64,000 bases of DNA from positions 1-64,000 of IMG/VR virus record IMGVR_UViG_3300032282_005588. One strand, 5' to 3'. The notes under the pieces were generated by a model. The model searched no databases. It was not told the DNA's origin and worked only from the letters and a program-made list of their open reading frames with translations. Made by a program: the position numbers and the translations under genes. Of this stretch, positions 23,083 to 34,740 are shown one piece after another. The stretch's first letter is position 1; every line of letters begins with the position of its first letter. The stretch comes from a virus.

Positions 23083-25827
23083 ATGTATCAATCAATATTT
23101 TATTCAAATCATGGTGAAGATAAAGGAACAGTTTATTTAAGAGATGATATAAAGGGATTTAGAGAATTCAAATATTATCCTACTGTATATAAATTAGATC
23201 CTGATGGTGAATATGAAACACTATTTGGTGATATGTGTAGTCCTGTTCGAGGAAGATTTGATTGGAATGATCCTACTATATTAGAAAAAGACATTCAAAA
23301 AGATATTGCATGTTTAAGAGACTTATATTATAAAGATGATTCTGCTCCTTCATATCACAATATAATTTATTTAGATATTGAGATAGAAATATTAGGTACT
23401 CTAACACCCCAATCAGTAAGAGAGGCAAAAGCAGAAGTAACTGCAATTGCCTTAATTGATGTTAATACTAAAACTAAATATTGTTATGTTTTAGATAAAT
23501 CAAAAACTATAAAATCAATTAATCAGGATAATAAACAAATTGTACCTTGTGTTGATGAAAAAGAATTATTAAATAAATTTTTAGATAAATGGATTGAATT
23601 AGACCCAACCATAGTAGTTGGTTATAATAGTGATTTTTTTGATATACCTTACTTATATTTTAGAATAAAGAATATATTAGGAGAAAATACAGCTTTATTA
23701 TTATCCCCTATTAAAAAAATAAATGATAATTTATATAATCCATATTCACCAATTCAAATTGGAGGAATAAATAGTTTAGATTATATGTTGTTAGTTAAAA
23801 AATATATAGCTAAAGAAGAACCATCATATAAATTAGGAGACATAGGACAAAAATATGTTGATTTAGGAAAGATAGAATATCAAGGATCTTTAGATAGATT
23901 ATTTAAAGAAGATCCAAATAAATTTATTGAATATAACTTACGAGACGTTGAAATAATAGAAAAATTAGAAGAAAAACTCCAATTTATTAAACTAACCATA
24001 TTAATATGTCATTTATGTCATGTTCCATATGAAAGTATTTATTATAATACTATATTAAATGAAGGTGCAATATTAACGTATCTAAAAAGGAAAAACATTG
24101 TATCACCTAATAAACCAACCACTACCAATAAATCAATTAAAGAATTATATGTTGGGGATGAAGTTATTCATCAAAGAGGAACACCAACAGTAGAAGGTAC
24201 TATAGTTTATATAGATGAAGTAACAGGTAAAATACAAGTTAAAACTAAATCAGGTTCTATAAAAGATAGAAGTCCAAAAACAATAAGAAAGAAAGAAAGC
24301 TATGCTGGGGGATATTTATTACCCCCCATTCCTGGCTTATATGAATATGTAAGTGATTCTGACTTTACTAGTCTATACCCAAGTATAATAAAATCATTAA
24401 ATTTAGGTATTGAAACATTAATAGGAAGAATAGTTACAAAATCTAATTATGAACAATATAATAGTTTAGAAAAACTAAAAGAAAGAAATCAAGAAGAAAT
24501 TATTCAAATAGAAAAATTAGATACTAAAACATATATTTTAAAACAAGGTAAATGTAAAATAAAAAACCTAATTAAACTAATTGAAACAAACAAATGGTCA
24601 ATATCAGCAAGCGGAGCATTTTATAGAAACGATAAAAAAAGCATTACTTGTTTAGTCCTAGAAGATTGGTTTATACAAAGAGAACATTATAGAGACTTAA
24701 AAAAGAAAGCAGGTAAATCTAAAGATTGGGATAAATACTCATTATATGATTTGTATCAAATGGCCTTCAAAATATTACAGAACGCATTATACGGTACATA
24801 TGCTATAAATGGTTGGAGATATACTGATGGTCATAAAATATGTTCTTCATCTATCACTAATTCAGGTCAAAGATTAGTAAAAGAGAGTATTATCTATATA
24901 AATGAGGATTTAGAAAAAACTATTAATAGTGGTAGAAAAGAATTCGTAATAAGTTCAGATACTGATTCTGCTTATATTGAGTTAAAAGATTTATTAAATA
25001 TAAAATATCCTGATGTTATCAATGAAGAAGAAAAGATAGAAAAATTAATAGAATTATCACAAGAACTCCAAGTAAAAACAAATAAGAACTTATTTAAAAT
25101 AAGTAAAGATTTATTTAATATTACTAATAAACATTATTTTGAACTCAAACAGGAAGTAATAGTTAAAAGAGCATACTGGTCAGGTAAAAGGAGATATGCA
25201 ATGTGGGTAGTAAATAAAGAAGGAGTACCAATTCCCCCAGACCATAAAGATGCACTAGATATGAAAGGATTAGATATCATGAAATCAAACTTCCCACCCT
25301 ATTTCAGAAAATTTGGGGAGGAATTAATTAAGAAAATATTATTTGATACTCCTAAATTAGAAGTAGATAAATATATATTAGATTTTAAAAAATCACTAAA
25401 TGATATAAGCTGGAAATATCTACTTAAACCAACAGGTCTTAAGAAGATAAAAGAGTACATATCATCACCACCCCAACCAGGAAATATATTCTCTAAATTA
25501 GCATTAAAATGCCCAATTAACACCAAAGCAGCAATATATTCATCCGATTTTATTAAGTTTAAAGGATTAGATAAACAATTTCCTCTTCCCCAAATAGGAG
25601 ATAAAATATATATAGTATATCTAAAAAAGAACCCATATAATATAGATGTCATAGCTCTAAATGGATATAATGATCCACCAGAATTATTAGAAATATCCGA
25701 AAAATATATTGATAGAGATAAAATATTTGATAGTGTTCTTAAGAATAAATTAGAAGGTATATATGAAGATTTAAATTGGGGGATTTTAGTATTGAATAAT
25801 AACATTAACAAATTTTTTAATTTCTGA
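23083..25827 (+). CDS. Family B DNA polymerase (T4 gp43-like)
   Basis: A 914-residue replicative polymerase close in length to T4 gp43 (898). The 3'-5' exonuclease has I-I-Y-L-D-I-E-I-E near residue 93, V-V-G-Y-N-S-D-F-F-D-I-P near residue 180 and Y-N-L-R-D-V-E near residue 285. The polymerase domain has motif A D-F-T-S-L-Y-P-S near residue 428, motif B with K-I-L-Q-N-A-L-Y-G near residue 565 and motif C S-D-T-D-S near residue 626. All catalytic acids are present. It is followed by its clamp gene and then clamp-loader genes. The gene is not interrupted by introns or frameshifts. Confidence 0.95.
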   Translation: MYQSIFYSNHGEDKGTVYLRDDIKGFREFKYYPTVYKLDPDGEYETLFGDMCSPVRGRFDWNDPTILEKDIQKDIACLRDLYYKDDSAPSYHNIIYLDIEIEILGTLTPQSVREAKAEVTAIALIDVNTKTKYCYVLDKSKTIKSINQDNKQIVPCVDEKELLNKFLDKWIELDPTIVVGYNSDFFDIPYLYFRIKNILGENTALLLSPIKKINDNLYNPYSPIQIGGINSLDYMLLVKKYIAKEEPSYKLGDIGQKYVDLGKIEYQGSLDRLFKEDPNKFIEYNLRDVEIIEKLEEKLQFIKLTILICHLCHVPYESIYYNTILNEGAILTYLKRKNIVSPNKPTTTNKSIKELYVGDEVIHQRGTPTVEGTIVYIDEVTGKIQVKTKSGSIKDRSPKTIRKKESYAGGYLLPPIPGLYEYVSDSDFTSLYPSIIKSLNLGIETLIGRIVTKSNYEQYNSLEKLKERNQEEIIQIEKLDTKTYILKQGKCKIKNLIKLIETNKWSISASGAFYRNDKKSITCLVLEDWFIQREHYRDLKKKAGKSKDWDKYSLYDLYQMAFKILQNALYGTYAINGWRYTDGHKICSSSITNSGQRLVKESIIYINEDLEKTINSGRKEFVISSDTDSAYIELKDLLNIKYPDVINEEEKIEKLIELSQELQVKTNKNLFKISKDLFNITNKHYFELKQEVIVKRAYWSGKRRYAMWVVNKEGVPIPPDHKDALDMKGLDIMKSNFPPYFRKFGEELIKKILFDTPKLEVDKYILDFKKSLNDISWKYLLKPTGLKKIKEYISSPPQPGNIFSKLALKCPINTKAAIYSSDFIKFKGLDKQFPLPQIGDKIYIVYLKKNPYNIDVIALNGYNDPPELLEISEKYIDRDKIFDSVLKNKLEGIYEDLNWGILVLNNNINKFFNF

Positions 25828-25863
25828 TAAAACTAACTTATAAATAACGAATATTAATTTAAG

Positions 25864-25894
25864 CTTGGATATATAAATAAAAACCCATACATTT
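25864..25894 (+). promoter_or_regulatory. Phage promoter, CTTGG-N19-TACATTT
   Basis: CTTGG at 25864-25868 and TACATTT at 25888-25894 with the same 19-base spacer, 11 bases before the clamp ATG at 25906. Both boxes differ at one or two positions from the commonest version, so it may be weaker. Confidence 0.5.
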
Positions 25895-25905
25895 TAAATA
25901 TAATA

Positions 25906-26646
25906 ATGAAAATACCAAAAAACATACTACAATCAATTATTTCAAAATATTATTTAGGCGGACTTATAGAGTCTGTAAAATGGTCAATAAATCAAGATAA
26001 ACAATTGATTATCAATTTTATTTCACCTAGTGGGGAGATGATTGGTAATGTAACATGTAATGATTTTGATATAGAATCTACAGATATTGGGATTAGTAAT
26101 ACTTCCCAATTAATAAAATTACTACAAGTAACAAATGAAGAATTAGAATTAAATTTTGTTAAACAAAATAAAATTTATACTAAATTAAATATATCTGATA
26201 AGCAATTTAATGTTAGTTATACATTAGCAGATTTAATGATAATACCAAAACCAGCTACTATTGGTGATGTTGATTTTATTATTGAATTTCCATTAATAGT
26301 AAATGATATCAATGCTTTAATAAAAGCTAAAAACGCATTACCTGATAGTGAAACAGTAGTTATATCTCATGACATTTTGAATGGAAATAAAATTAAATTA
26401 GAATTTGGAGGAGATATTGAGTACGCTAATAAGATATTATATAATATTGATATGTCTGATGATAATTTAAATATGGATTTTGATATTAATTCATTATATA
26501 ATTCAAATATAATAAAAGAAATATTATCTAATAATAAAGACACAGATTATGCTACTATGGCTTTAAATCCTGAAGGTATAATGAGATTATCATTTCATAA
26601 AGAAAACATAACATCAATTTATTTTCTTGTGGCTAAGGAAAAATAA
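25906..26646 (+). CDS. DNA polymerase sliding clamp (T4 gp45-like)
   Basis: A 246-residue protein between the polymerase and clamp-loader genes, with the size and low-complexity beta-strand pattern of gp45 clamps (228 in T4). The N-terminus resembles gp45 in its early I-L-Q-S-I-I helix. D-L-M-I-I-P-K-P near residue 110 lies where the interdomain connector is expected, and the C-terminus ends in a strand I-Y-F-L-V-A-K. It would form the trimeric ring that tethers the polymerase and, in T4-like phages, also activates late transcription. The sequence is divergent, so the assignment leans on gene order as well. Confidence 0.75.
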   Translation: MKIPKNILQSIISKYYLGGLIESVKWSINQDKQLIINFISPSGEMIGNVTCNDFDIESTDIGISNTSQLIKLLQVTNEELELNFVKQNKIYTKLNISDKQFNVSYTLADLMIIPKPATIGDVDFIIEFPLIVNDINALIKAKNALPDSETVVISHDILNGNKIKLEFGGDIEYANKILYNIDMSDDNLNMDFDINSLYNSNIIKEILSNNKDTDYATMALNPEGIMRLSFHKENITSIYFLVAKEK

Positions 26647-26658
26647 TTATGTATATTT
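26628..26658 (+). promoter_or_regulatory. Possible variant promoter for groES
   Basis: TATATTT at 26652-26658 is preceded 19 bases earlier by TTGTGG, an imperfect version of the TTTGG box, inside the 3' end of the clamp gene. It would give the chaperonin genes their own transcript. Weaker than the other examples. Confidence 0.3.
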
Positions 26659-26687
26659 ATAAATAAAGTTTTAATAAATAAAAGTAT

Positions 26688-28627
<1,940 letters not shown>

Positions 28628-28628
28628 T

Positions 28629-28862
28629 ATGAATATTATAGAAACATTAATAGCTACTAGAATAAAGGGTGATACTTGGAAATTATTAGAAGATGATTCA
28701 ATTCACCCAAATCTAACAGAAACACTGGAAGCATATTTCCAATTAATACAAAAACCAGTCGAATTTAAATTAACTCCCTTTAAGGGAGAATTATATGTTA
28801 TATCAACAGAAAATGAAGAAATTATACCTCCTAAAAAGTATAATATATATGGAGATTTTTAA
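28629..28862 (+). CDS. Hypothetical protein between groEL and clamp loader
   Basis: A 77-residue acidic protein starting one base after the groEL stop. No recognisable domain; a short F-K-L-T-P-F-K-G-E-L-Y-V-I-S strand-like segment is visible. The tight placement in the replication operon supports that it is a real gene. Confidence 0.6.
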   Translation: MNIIETLIATRIKGDTWKLLEDDSIHPNLTETLEAYFQLIQKPVEFKLTPFKGELYVISTENEEIIPPKKYNIYGDF

Positions 28863-28880
28863 ATAAAACAAAAATAAGTT

Positions 28881-29798
28881 ATGAAAAGAGAACACACAAT
28901 TTGGAATGAATTATACAGACCAAATTCAGTAGAAAGTTATATATGTAATGATGATTTAAAATCACAATTAGAATCTTATATATCTAATCAAGATATCCCA
29001 CATTTGATGTTAGTAGGAAAACCAGGCTCTGGGAAAACTACATTAGGTAAACTTTTAGTAAAAAATATAGATTGTGATTGTTTATATATAAATGCTGCTG
29101 ATGAGAGAAGTATAGATGTAATGAGAGATAAAGTTGGAGCGTTTGCCTCATCAAATACATTCAAATCTCTTAAAATTGTTATATTAGATGAAGCATCAAA
29201 TTTATTACAAGCATCCCAAGTACTTCTTCTTAATATGATTGAAACATATAGTTTAAAAACTAGATTTATTTTAACAGGAAATTATATAGAAAGATTTATT
29301 GATCCTTTAAGAAGTAGATGTACTGAATTAGATTTATCTCCACCACCTAAAAAAATTATAGCTAAACATCTAGCAAATATATTAGATAAGGAATCTATAA
29401 AATATGAATTGGAAGATATTGTTAAAGTAATTAATAAATTTTATCCTGATTTTAGGAAAATAATTAATTATTCACAAAAATTTAGTCTAAACGGTACTCT
29501 AGAATTAGATAATAAAGCTGAGTTAAGTGAAGATTATAATAAAGATATACTAAAAGAATTATCTAAACCTAAACCAAACTTCACAACTATCAGACAAATA
29601 ATTAGTGACTCAGGATATTCAGAATTTGATGATTTATATAGATTTTTATATGATAATTCATCTACATTTATCCCAGGAAAAGAGGGACAATTATCATATA
29701 TAATTAATGAACATATATATCAATCTAATTTTAGACTTGATAAGGAAATTAATATAGCTTCTTGTATAGCAAAAATCATTGAATTAAAACTAAATTAA
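28881..29798 (+). CDS. Clamp loader large subunit (T4 gp44-like AAA+)
   Basis: A 305-residue AAA+ ATPase. R-P-N-S-V-E-S-Y lies near residue 13, Walker A V-G-K-P-G-S-G-K-T-T near residue 46, Walker B I-V-I-L-D-E-A-S near residue 97, sensor 1 F-I-L-T-G-N-Y near residue 133 and the arginine-finger segment P-L-R-S-R-C near residue 145. This is the RFC/gp44 pattern with S-R-C conserved. Four copies with one gp62-like subunit (encoded at 30046) would load the gp45-like clamp. Confidence 0.92.
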   Translation: MKREHTIWNELYRPNSVESYICNDDLKSQLESYISNQDIPHLMLVGKPGSGKTTLGKLLVKNIDCDCLYINAADERSIDVMRDKVGAFASSNTFKSLKIVILDEASNLLQASQVLLLNMIETYSLKTRFILTGNYIERFIDPLRSRCTELDLSPPPKKIIAKHLANILDKESIKYELEDIVKVINKFYPDFRKIINYSQKFSLNGTLELDNKAELSEDYNKDILKELSKPKPNFTTIRQIISDSGYSEFDDLYRFLYDNSSTFIPGKEGQLSYIINEHIYQSNFRLDKEINIASCIAKIIELKLN

Positions 29799-29819
29799 TA
29801 AAAATTATAACAACATAAA

Positions 29820-30068
29820 ATGCAACAACCACAAATCGATTTAGCATCAACCACCCCTCTATTATCTCCTAATGGTAATAGAGTATTTGCCCAAGGATTT
29901 ATTTTACAAAAATTATCTAAATTTATAGCAGGAACCCCAGAAGACGCTATCATACCAGTACCAGTCTTCTATGATATTGAAACCAATAAGGTATTAATTG
30001 AAATGTTACCTAAAGAATTTAGACAAGAATTCCAAGATAAATACGATGAACAAGACCCAAGTAAATAA
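29820..30068 (+). CDS. Small hypothetical protein in replication operon
   Basis: An 82-residue protein with F-A-Q-G-F-I-L-Q-K-L-S-K and P-V-P-V-F-Y-D-I-E-T segments. It lies between the gp44-like and gp62-like genes and overlaps the latter by 23 bases. The family is unknown to me; gene position suggests a replication-related or regulatory role. Confidence 0.6.
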   Translation: MQQPQIDLASTTPLLSPNGNRVFAQGFILQKLSKFIAGTPEDAIIPVPVFYDIETNKVLIEMLPKEFRQEFQDKYDEQDPSK

Positions 30069-30417
30069 ATCTAAAGATATATTTTCATGGTTAAAAGAAA
30101 TAACATATATTAAATCACCATGGAAATCCTTTAATGAATATGATAAAAAAACATTTGAGGTTTATATGATTCATAGATTAATATCAATGTATGAACCATA
30201 TTTAACTATAGCTAATACTGCTCAATTATTCCCATACTCAGATAAAGAAAAAATATATAATTTTTATTGTGAAATGTTACCTAAAAAATATATATTTGCT
30301 CCATATATTAAAGGTAAAAAAGAAAAAAAATACACAGAAGAAGTATTAAAAGAAATATCTCAATTATATCAATGTTCAATAAGAGAAGCTAAAGAATATA
30401 TAGAATTAATAAAATGA
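30046..30417 (+). CDS. Clamp loader small subunit (T4 gp62-like)
   Basis: A 123-residue protein starting at ATG 30046, inside the end of the preceding gene; an earlier in-frame ATG at 29998 would give a much longer overlap. It carries the helix pattern F-E-V-Y-M-I-H-R-L-I-S-M-Y-E-P-Y, then Y-N-F-Y-C-E-M-L-P-K-K-Y. Together these match the N-R-x-L-S and L-P-x-x-K-R segments of gp62-type subunits in marine T4-like phages. Its position right after the gp44-like gene agrees. Sequence similarity is low, so confidence is moderate. Confidence 0.65.
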   Translation: MNKTQVNKSKDIFSWLKEITYIKSPWKSFNEYDKKTFEVYMIHRLISMYEPYLTIANTAQLFPYSDKEKIYNFYCEMLPKKYIFAPYIKGKKEKKYTEEVLKEISQLYQCSIREAKEYIELIK

Positions 30418-30755
30418 AAAATATAGACAAATTAAAAGAAGAATTCCCAACAATATCTGGGGGTTATAAAAATATTATAGGTGAACAATATGAATTATTT
30501 GCATCTAAACATCTCTCGTATGGTATGGATAATATTAGTATGGGAACCCAACTAAAAACCCCAGAAGAAAAAAAATTAGCACTAACAGCTGTTTGGATAA
30601 GGATGAATGATAAAATGAATAGATTGAAAAATCTGGTTCTCTTAAATAAGGAAAACACAATCCAAGATGAATCAATTGAAGATACTTTTAAGGATTTATC
30701 CAATTATGCCATTATAGCTCAATTAGTTATTAAAGACCAATGGGTTAAAGAATAA
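30414..30755 (+). CDS. Nmad1/DUF1599-like protein
   Basis: A 113-residue protein overlapping both neighbours by a few bases. The pattern Y-E-L-F-A-S-K-H-L-S-Y-G near residue 25, then W-I-R-M-N-D-K-M-N-R-L-K-N-L and D-E-S-I-E-D-T-F-K-D-L-S-N-Y-A-I-I, is that of DUF1599, also named nucleotide modification associated domain 1. The family occurs beside phage DNA base-modification genes. That fits with the deazaguanine genes at 13-20 kb, but its biochemical role is not established. Confidence 0.6.
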   Translation: MKNIDKLKEEFPTISGGYKNIIGEQYELFASKHLSYGMDNISMGTQLKTPEEKKLALTAVWIRMNDKMNRLKNLVLLNKENTIQDESIEDTFKDLSNYAIIAQLVIKDQWVKE

Positions 30756-31702
30756 TGTCTAAAAAAATCCCCCAAATAGTAAAAAATATACAAAATACTA
30801 TATTCAATGAAATTGATTATAGATATCAAAAAAATATATCATATAGTCAATTAGCTATGTTTACTAATTGTCCCCATAAATGGTCACTACAATATAGAGA
30901 TGGAAATTATATATATGAACAAACAATCCATACAATATTCGGGACAGCTATGCATAACACTATCCAAAATTATTTAACTCAAGCTTATAATATAAGTGGT
31001 GCTGAAGCTAATAGGATTGATTTAAATGAATATTTTGAATCAGAACTTAGTAAAATATATAAGGAAAGTTATGCTAGTAATAACAAAACCCATTTTACTA
31101 ATCCTGCTGAATTAAGAGAATTTTATGATGATGGTGTTGAGATATTAGATTTTCTTAAAAAAAGAAAAAATGAATATTTTAATAAAAACGGGTGGTATTT
31201 AGTAGGATGTGAAATCCCAATCCAATTAGTACCAAATTCAGAATATAAAAATACAATATATAAAGGATTTTTAGATATGGTATTATATCATGAACCTACT
31301 AATAAATTTAAAATATATGACTTTAAAACGAGTAGATCGGGTTGGAATGATTTAACTAAAAAGGATGAATTAAAACAATTCCAATTAATATTATATAAAC
31401 ATTTCTTCAGTGTTTTACATAAAATACCCATTGATAATATAGATGTTGAATTTATTATTTTAAAAAGAAAATTATGGGAAAAAAGTGAATTCGTACAAAA
31501 ACGAATACAAACATTTTCTCCCCCAAGTGGAAAAATTAAATCCAAAAAAGCACTACAATTATTAGATAATTTTATAACATCTTGTTTTAATATTGATGGT
31601 TCATATAAAACAGATATTTTTAACCCAACACCTGATAAAACCAACTGTTCATATTGTCCATGGAAATCTAAAAAAGATTTTTGCTCTGAAGGTATATCTT
31701 AA
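30755..31702 (+). CDS. RecB/Cas4-like PD-(D/E)XK nuclease with FeS-type cysteines
   Basis: A 315-residue PDDEXK_1-type nuclease. Y-S-Q-L-A-M-F-T-N-C-P-H-K-W near residue 29 supplies the first cluster cysteine and H motif. F-G-T-A-M-H near residue 62, Y-K-G-F-L-D-M-V near residue 170, and I-Y-D-F-K-T-S near residue 188 (the D-x-K core) follow. C-S-Y-C-P-W near residue 297 with a later F-C completes the four cysteines typical of Cas4/AddB-type 4Fe-4S nucleases. It may resect DNA ends for recombination with UvsX. It shares its start codon with the stop of the previous gene. Confidence 0.85.
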   Translation: MSKKIPQIVKNIQNTIFNEIDYRYQKNISYSQLAMFTNCPHKWSLQYRDGNYIYEQTIHTIFGTAMHNTIQNYLTQAYNISGAEANRIDLNEYFESELSKIYKESYASNNKTHFTNPAELREFYDDGVEILDFLKKRKNEYFNKNGWYLVGCEIPIQLVPNSEYKNTIYKGFLDMVLYHEPTNKFKIYDFKTSRSGWNDLTKKDELKQFQLILYKHFFSVLHKIPIDNIDVEFIILKRKLWEKSEFVQKRIQTFSPPSGKIKSKKALQLLDNFITSCFNIDGSYKTDIFNPTPDKTNCSYCPWKSKKDFCSEGIS

Positions 31703-31747
31703 ATATATATCAATATATTTATATATGTATATATTAATATAAATAAA

Positions 31748-31930
31748 ATGGTAGCAACAAATAAAGACAGAATAACAACATCTGTTAGAATAGATCCTTT
31801 GTTATTTGAGGAATTTAAAATAACATCTATTAAATATAAATTCTCTTTTCAAAAATTATCTGATAGAGTATTACATTTATATAACACAGATCCTGAATTT
31901 CGTAAACTTATCCACAACACAAAAATTTAA
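31748..31930 (+). CDS. Ribbon-helix-helix-like DNA-binding protein
   Basis: A 60-residue protein with T-S-V-R-I-D-P-L-L-F-E-E-F-K, the beta-strand plus first-helix pattern of ribbon-helix-helix regulators, followed by a second helix with F-S-F-Q-K-L-S-D-R-V. Such proteins bind palindromes as dimers. It stands alone before the long glycan operon and may regulate it or itself. Confidence 0.6.
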   Translation: MVATNKDRITTSVRIDPLLFEEFKITSIKYKFSFQKLSDRVLHLYNTDPEFRKLIHNTKI

Positions 31931-31938
31931 ATAAAAAA

Positions 31939-33378
31939 ATGTATAAAGAAGGTTATATACCAAAAGAACAACGAAAACGTATTCTCTTAATCACAGATGA
32001 TATAAGAGTTCATTCTGGGGTAGGTTCAATAGGAAGAGAAATAGTTCTCCATACATCCCATAGATATAATTGGGTTTGTATAGGAGGAGCAATCCAACAT
32101 CCAGATATAGGTAAACGATTTGATTTATCTGATGAAACTAATAAAATGGTAGGGATTGATGATTCTAATATTATTTTATACCCAACAAATGGTTATGGGG
32201 ATCCTGATTTGATTAGATATATGATTAAGAATGAAAAAATTGATGCTATATTTTTAATTACGGACCCAAGATATTTTACTTGGTTATTCCAAATGGAAAA
32301 TGAAATTAGAAAGAAAGTACCAATAACTTATCTTAATATTTGGGACTCAGTACCAGCCCCAATGTATAATAAAGAATTTTATGAATCATGTGATTCTTTA
32401 TTAGGTATATCTAAACAAACAGTTAATATTAATAAAATAGTTTTAGGAGATAAATCCCAACAAAAAATAATAAGTTATGTTCCTCATGGTTTAAATCATA
32501 ATTTTTTCTTCCCAATAGATGAAAATCATAAAGATTGGGATAAATTTAAAGAATTTAAGAAAACATTATTTGGAGAAAAAGAATACAAATACACAGCTAT
32601 ATTTAATTCTCGTAATATTAGAAGAAAACAAGTATCAGATGTTATATTAGCTTGGAGAATGTTTTGTGATAAAATTGGGGAAGAACAAGCCAAAGATTGT
32701 GCTTTAATACTTCATACACAACCCCAAGATGAAAATGGTACAGATTTACAAGCATTAATAGAATACTTATGTCCCGATTATTGTAATGTACTTATATCAC
32801 ATAATAAATTAGCTACTGAACATATGAATTATTTATATAATTGTGCTGATATAGGAATATTATTATCATCAAATGAGGGTTGGGGATTAATGTTAACTGA
32901 ATGTTTATTAACAGGAACACCATTCATAGCTAATGTTACTGGAGGGATGCAAGATCAAATGAGATTTGAAGATGAAGATGAAGAATGGATTGATTTTAAT
33001 GAAGATTTTCCATCAAACCATAAAGGTACCTATACAAAGTGTGGTGATTGGGCATTTCCAGTATTTCCTAAAGTAAATACTTTAGTAGGTTCTATTCCAA
33101 CTCCATATATATTTGATGATATTTGCAATACTGGTGATGTGGTAGATAGATTAATACAAACATATTATATAGGTAAAGAAAAATTATCTAATAAAGGTTT
33201 AAAAGGAAGAAAATGGGCAACATCATCAGAAGCTGGATTTACAATGGAATATCAAGCTGATAGAATTATTGAAAATATGGATAAATTATTTGAAACATGG
33301 ACTCCTAGGGAGAAATATGAATTATTAGCAGATACAGATTATCAACCTAGGGTTTTAAAACATAAACTTACTTATTAA
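31939..33378 (+). CDS. GT4-type glycosyltransferase
   Basis: A 479-residue GT-B fold protein. The N-terminal K-R-I-L-L-I-T-D-D-I-R-V-H-S-G-V-G-S segment fits the acceptor domain. The donor domain carries I-L-L-S-S-N-E-G-W-G-L-M-L-T-E-C-L-L-T-G-T-P near residue 315, the E-x7-E-type motif of GT4 enzymes. It opens the glycan operon, which runs to 48044 with gaps of only a few bases. Donor and acceptor are unknown. Confidence 0.8.
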   Translation: MYKEGYIPKEQRKRILLITDDIRVHSGVGSIGREIVLHTSHRYNWVCIGGAIQHPDIGKRFDLSDETNKMVGIDDSNIILYPTNGYGDPDLIRYMIKNEKIDAIFLITDPRYFTWLFQMENEIRKKVPITYLNIWDSVPAPMYNKEFYESCDSLLGISKQTVNINKIVLGDKSQQKIISYVPHGLNHNFFFPIDENHKDWDKFKEFKKTLFGEKEYKYTAIFNSRNIRRKQVSDVILAWRMFCDKIGEEQAKDCALILHTQPQDENGTDLQALIEYLCPDYCNVLISHNKLATEHMNYLYNCADIGILLSSNEGWGLMLTECLLTGTPFIANVTGGMQDQMRFEDEDEEWIDFNEDFPSNHKGTYTKCGDWAFPVFPKVNTLVGSIPTPYIFDDICNTGDVVDRLIQTYYIGKEKLSNKGLKGRKWATSSEAGFTMEYQADRIIENMDKLFETWTPREKYELLADTDYQPRVLKHKLTY

Positions 33379-33385
33379 TAAAAAT

Positions 33386-34723
33386 ATGAATACAAATAAA
33401 AATACATGCGTAATATCATGTCCTATAGATTGTTATAGTGGTTATAGTTCTCGTAGTCGTGATCTAGTTAAATCAATAATTGAATCTAAAAATGAAGAAT
33501 GGGATATAAAAATTTTACCTCAACGTTGGGGAAATTGTTCTTGGGGATTTATTGAAGATAATATTGAACAATGGGGTTTTTTAAAAAATTATCTACTACC
33601 TCAAGGTCCATTAACACAACAACCTGATATTTGGATGCAAATTACTGTTCCAAACGAATTCCAACCTATAGGAAAATACAATATAGGTATTACAGCAGGA
33701 ATTGAAACAACATTGGCTCATGGGTCTTGGATTGATGGATGTAATAGAATGAATTTAGTATTAGTATCATCTAAACATTCAAAAGATGTTTTATTAAATT
33801 CAAAATATAATAAAGTAAACCCTCAAACAAATCAATCAGAAGGTATTCTAGAATTAAAAACTCCAATAGAAGTATTGTTTGAAGGTACTGATGTTAATAT
33901 ATATAAACCAATTACTTCAACCAATAAAAATATTAACTTAAAAGATATTCCTGAGAGTTTTTGTTTTCTATATACTGGGGCTTGGTTACAAGGTGATATA
34001 GGTCAAGATAGAAAGAATACTGGGTTGTTAATTAAAGCTTTTTATGAAACATTTAAAAACCATCCATCACCTCCGGCTTTAATTTTAAAAACAAATGGCG
34101 CTAATTCATCATATATGGATAGAAGAGAAATCCTTAGAAGAATTAATATTATTAAAAGTAGTGTTATAGCTAAAACTTTACCTAAAATTTATTTACTCCA
34201 TGGGGATTTTACAGATGAAGAAATAAACGAATTATATAACAATAATAAGGTTAAAGCCATGATTAATTTAACTAAAGGAGAAGGATTTGGTAGACCATTA
34301 CTTGAATTTAGTATGGTGGGTAAACCAATAGCTACTAGTAATTGGTCAGGACATTTGGATTTTTTAAGTTCTGAAAATACATTTTTAATCGATGGTAAAT
34401 TAGAAAATGTCCATCCATCAGCATTAATGGAAAATATTATTATACCTGAATCACAATGGTTTTCTCCTGATACTATCCAAGCAAGTACGGCAATGCAAGA
34501 TATATTTTTAAATTATAAAAAATGGGAAAAATTAGCTATAAAACAAAGACAATATAATTCCGAGAACTATTGTTGGGAGAAAATGAAAGCGTTAGTAAAC
34601 GTTTATTTTAGCAAATATATACCTGAATTGCCTAAAAAAGTTCAATTGGTTCTTCCAAAATTGAAAAAAATAGAATTACCATCTTTAAAAACTAAAGAAA
34701 TCTCTTTGGAAGAGCAAAAATAA
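33386..34723 (+). CDS. GT4-type glycosyltransferase
   Basis: A 445-residue GT-B fold protein related in layout to the gene before it. The N-terminus has S-C-P-I-D-C-Y-S-G-Y-S-S-R-S-R-D. F-L-Y-T-G-A-W-L-Q-G-D lies near residue 195 at the domain hinge, and the donor motif K-G-E-G-F-G-R-P-L-L-E-F-S-M-V-G-K-P lies near residue 295. The C-terminal 40 residues are a charged tail rich in K, L and P. A phage promoter sits within the last 20 bases of the gene. Confidence 0.8.
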   Translation: MNTNKNTCVISCPIDCYSGYSSRSRDLVKSIIESKNEEWDIKILPQRWGNCSWGFIEDNIEQWGFLKNYLLPQGPLTQQPDIWMQITVPNEFQPIGKYNIGITAGIETTLAHGSWIDGCNRMNLVLVSSKHSKDVLLNSKYNKVNPQTNQSEGILELKTPIEVLFEGTDVNIYKPITSTNKNINLKDIPESFCFLYTGAWLQGDIGQDRKNTGLLIKAFYETFKNHPSPPALILKTNGANSSYMDRREILRRINIIKSSVIAKTLPKIYLLHGDFTDEEINELYNNNKVKAMINLTKGEGFGRPLLEFSMVGKPIATSNWSGHLDFLSSENTFLIDGKLENVHPSALMENIIIPESQWFSPDTIQASTAMQDIFLNYKKWEKLAIKQRQYNSENYCWEKMKALVNVYFSKYIPELPKKVQLVLPKLKKIELPSLKTKEISLEEQK

Positions 34724-34735
34724 TATAATATATTA
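34705..34735 (+). promoter_or_regulatory. Phage promoter, TTTGG-N19-TATATTA
   Basis: TTTGG at 34705-34709 lies inside the end of the glycosyltransferase gene. TATATTA at 34729-34735 follows after 19 bases, 5 bases before the ATG at 34741. It would give a second start point within the glycan operon. Confidence 0.6.
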
Positions 34736-34740
34736 ATAAT

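Noticed and set aside
25827-25906. Replication origin in the AT-rich gap after the polymerase gene
   Set aside because: The gap is short and explained by a promoter; no iterated repeats or strand asymmetry could be judged by eye.
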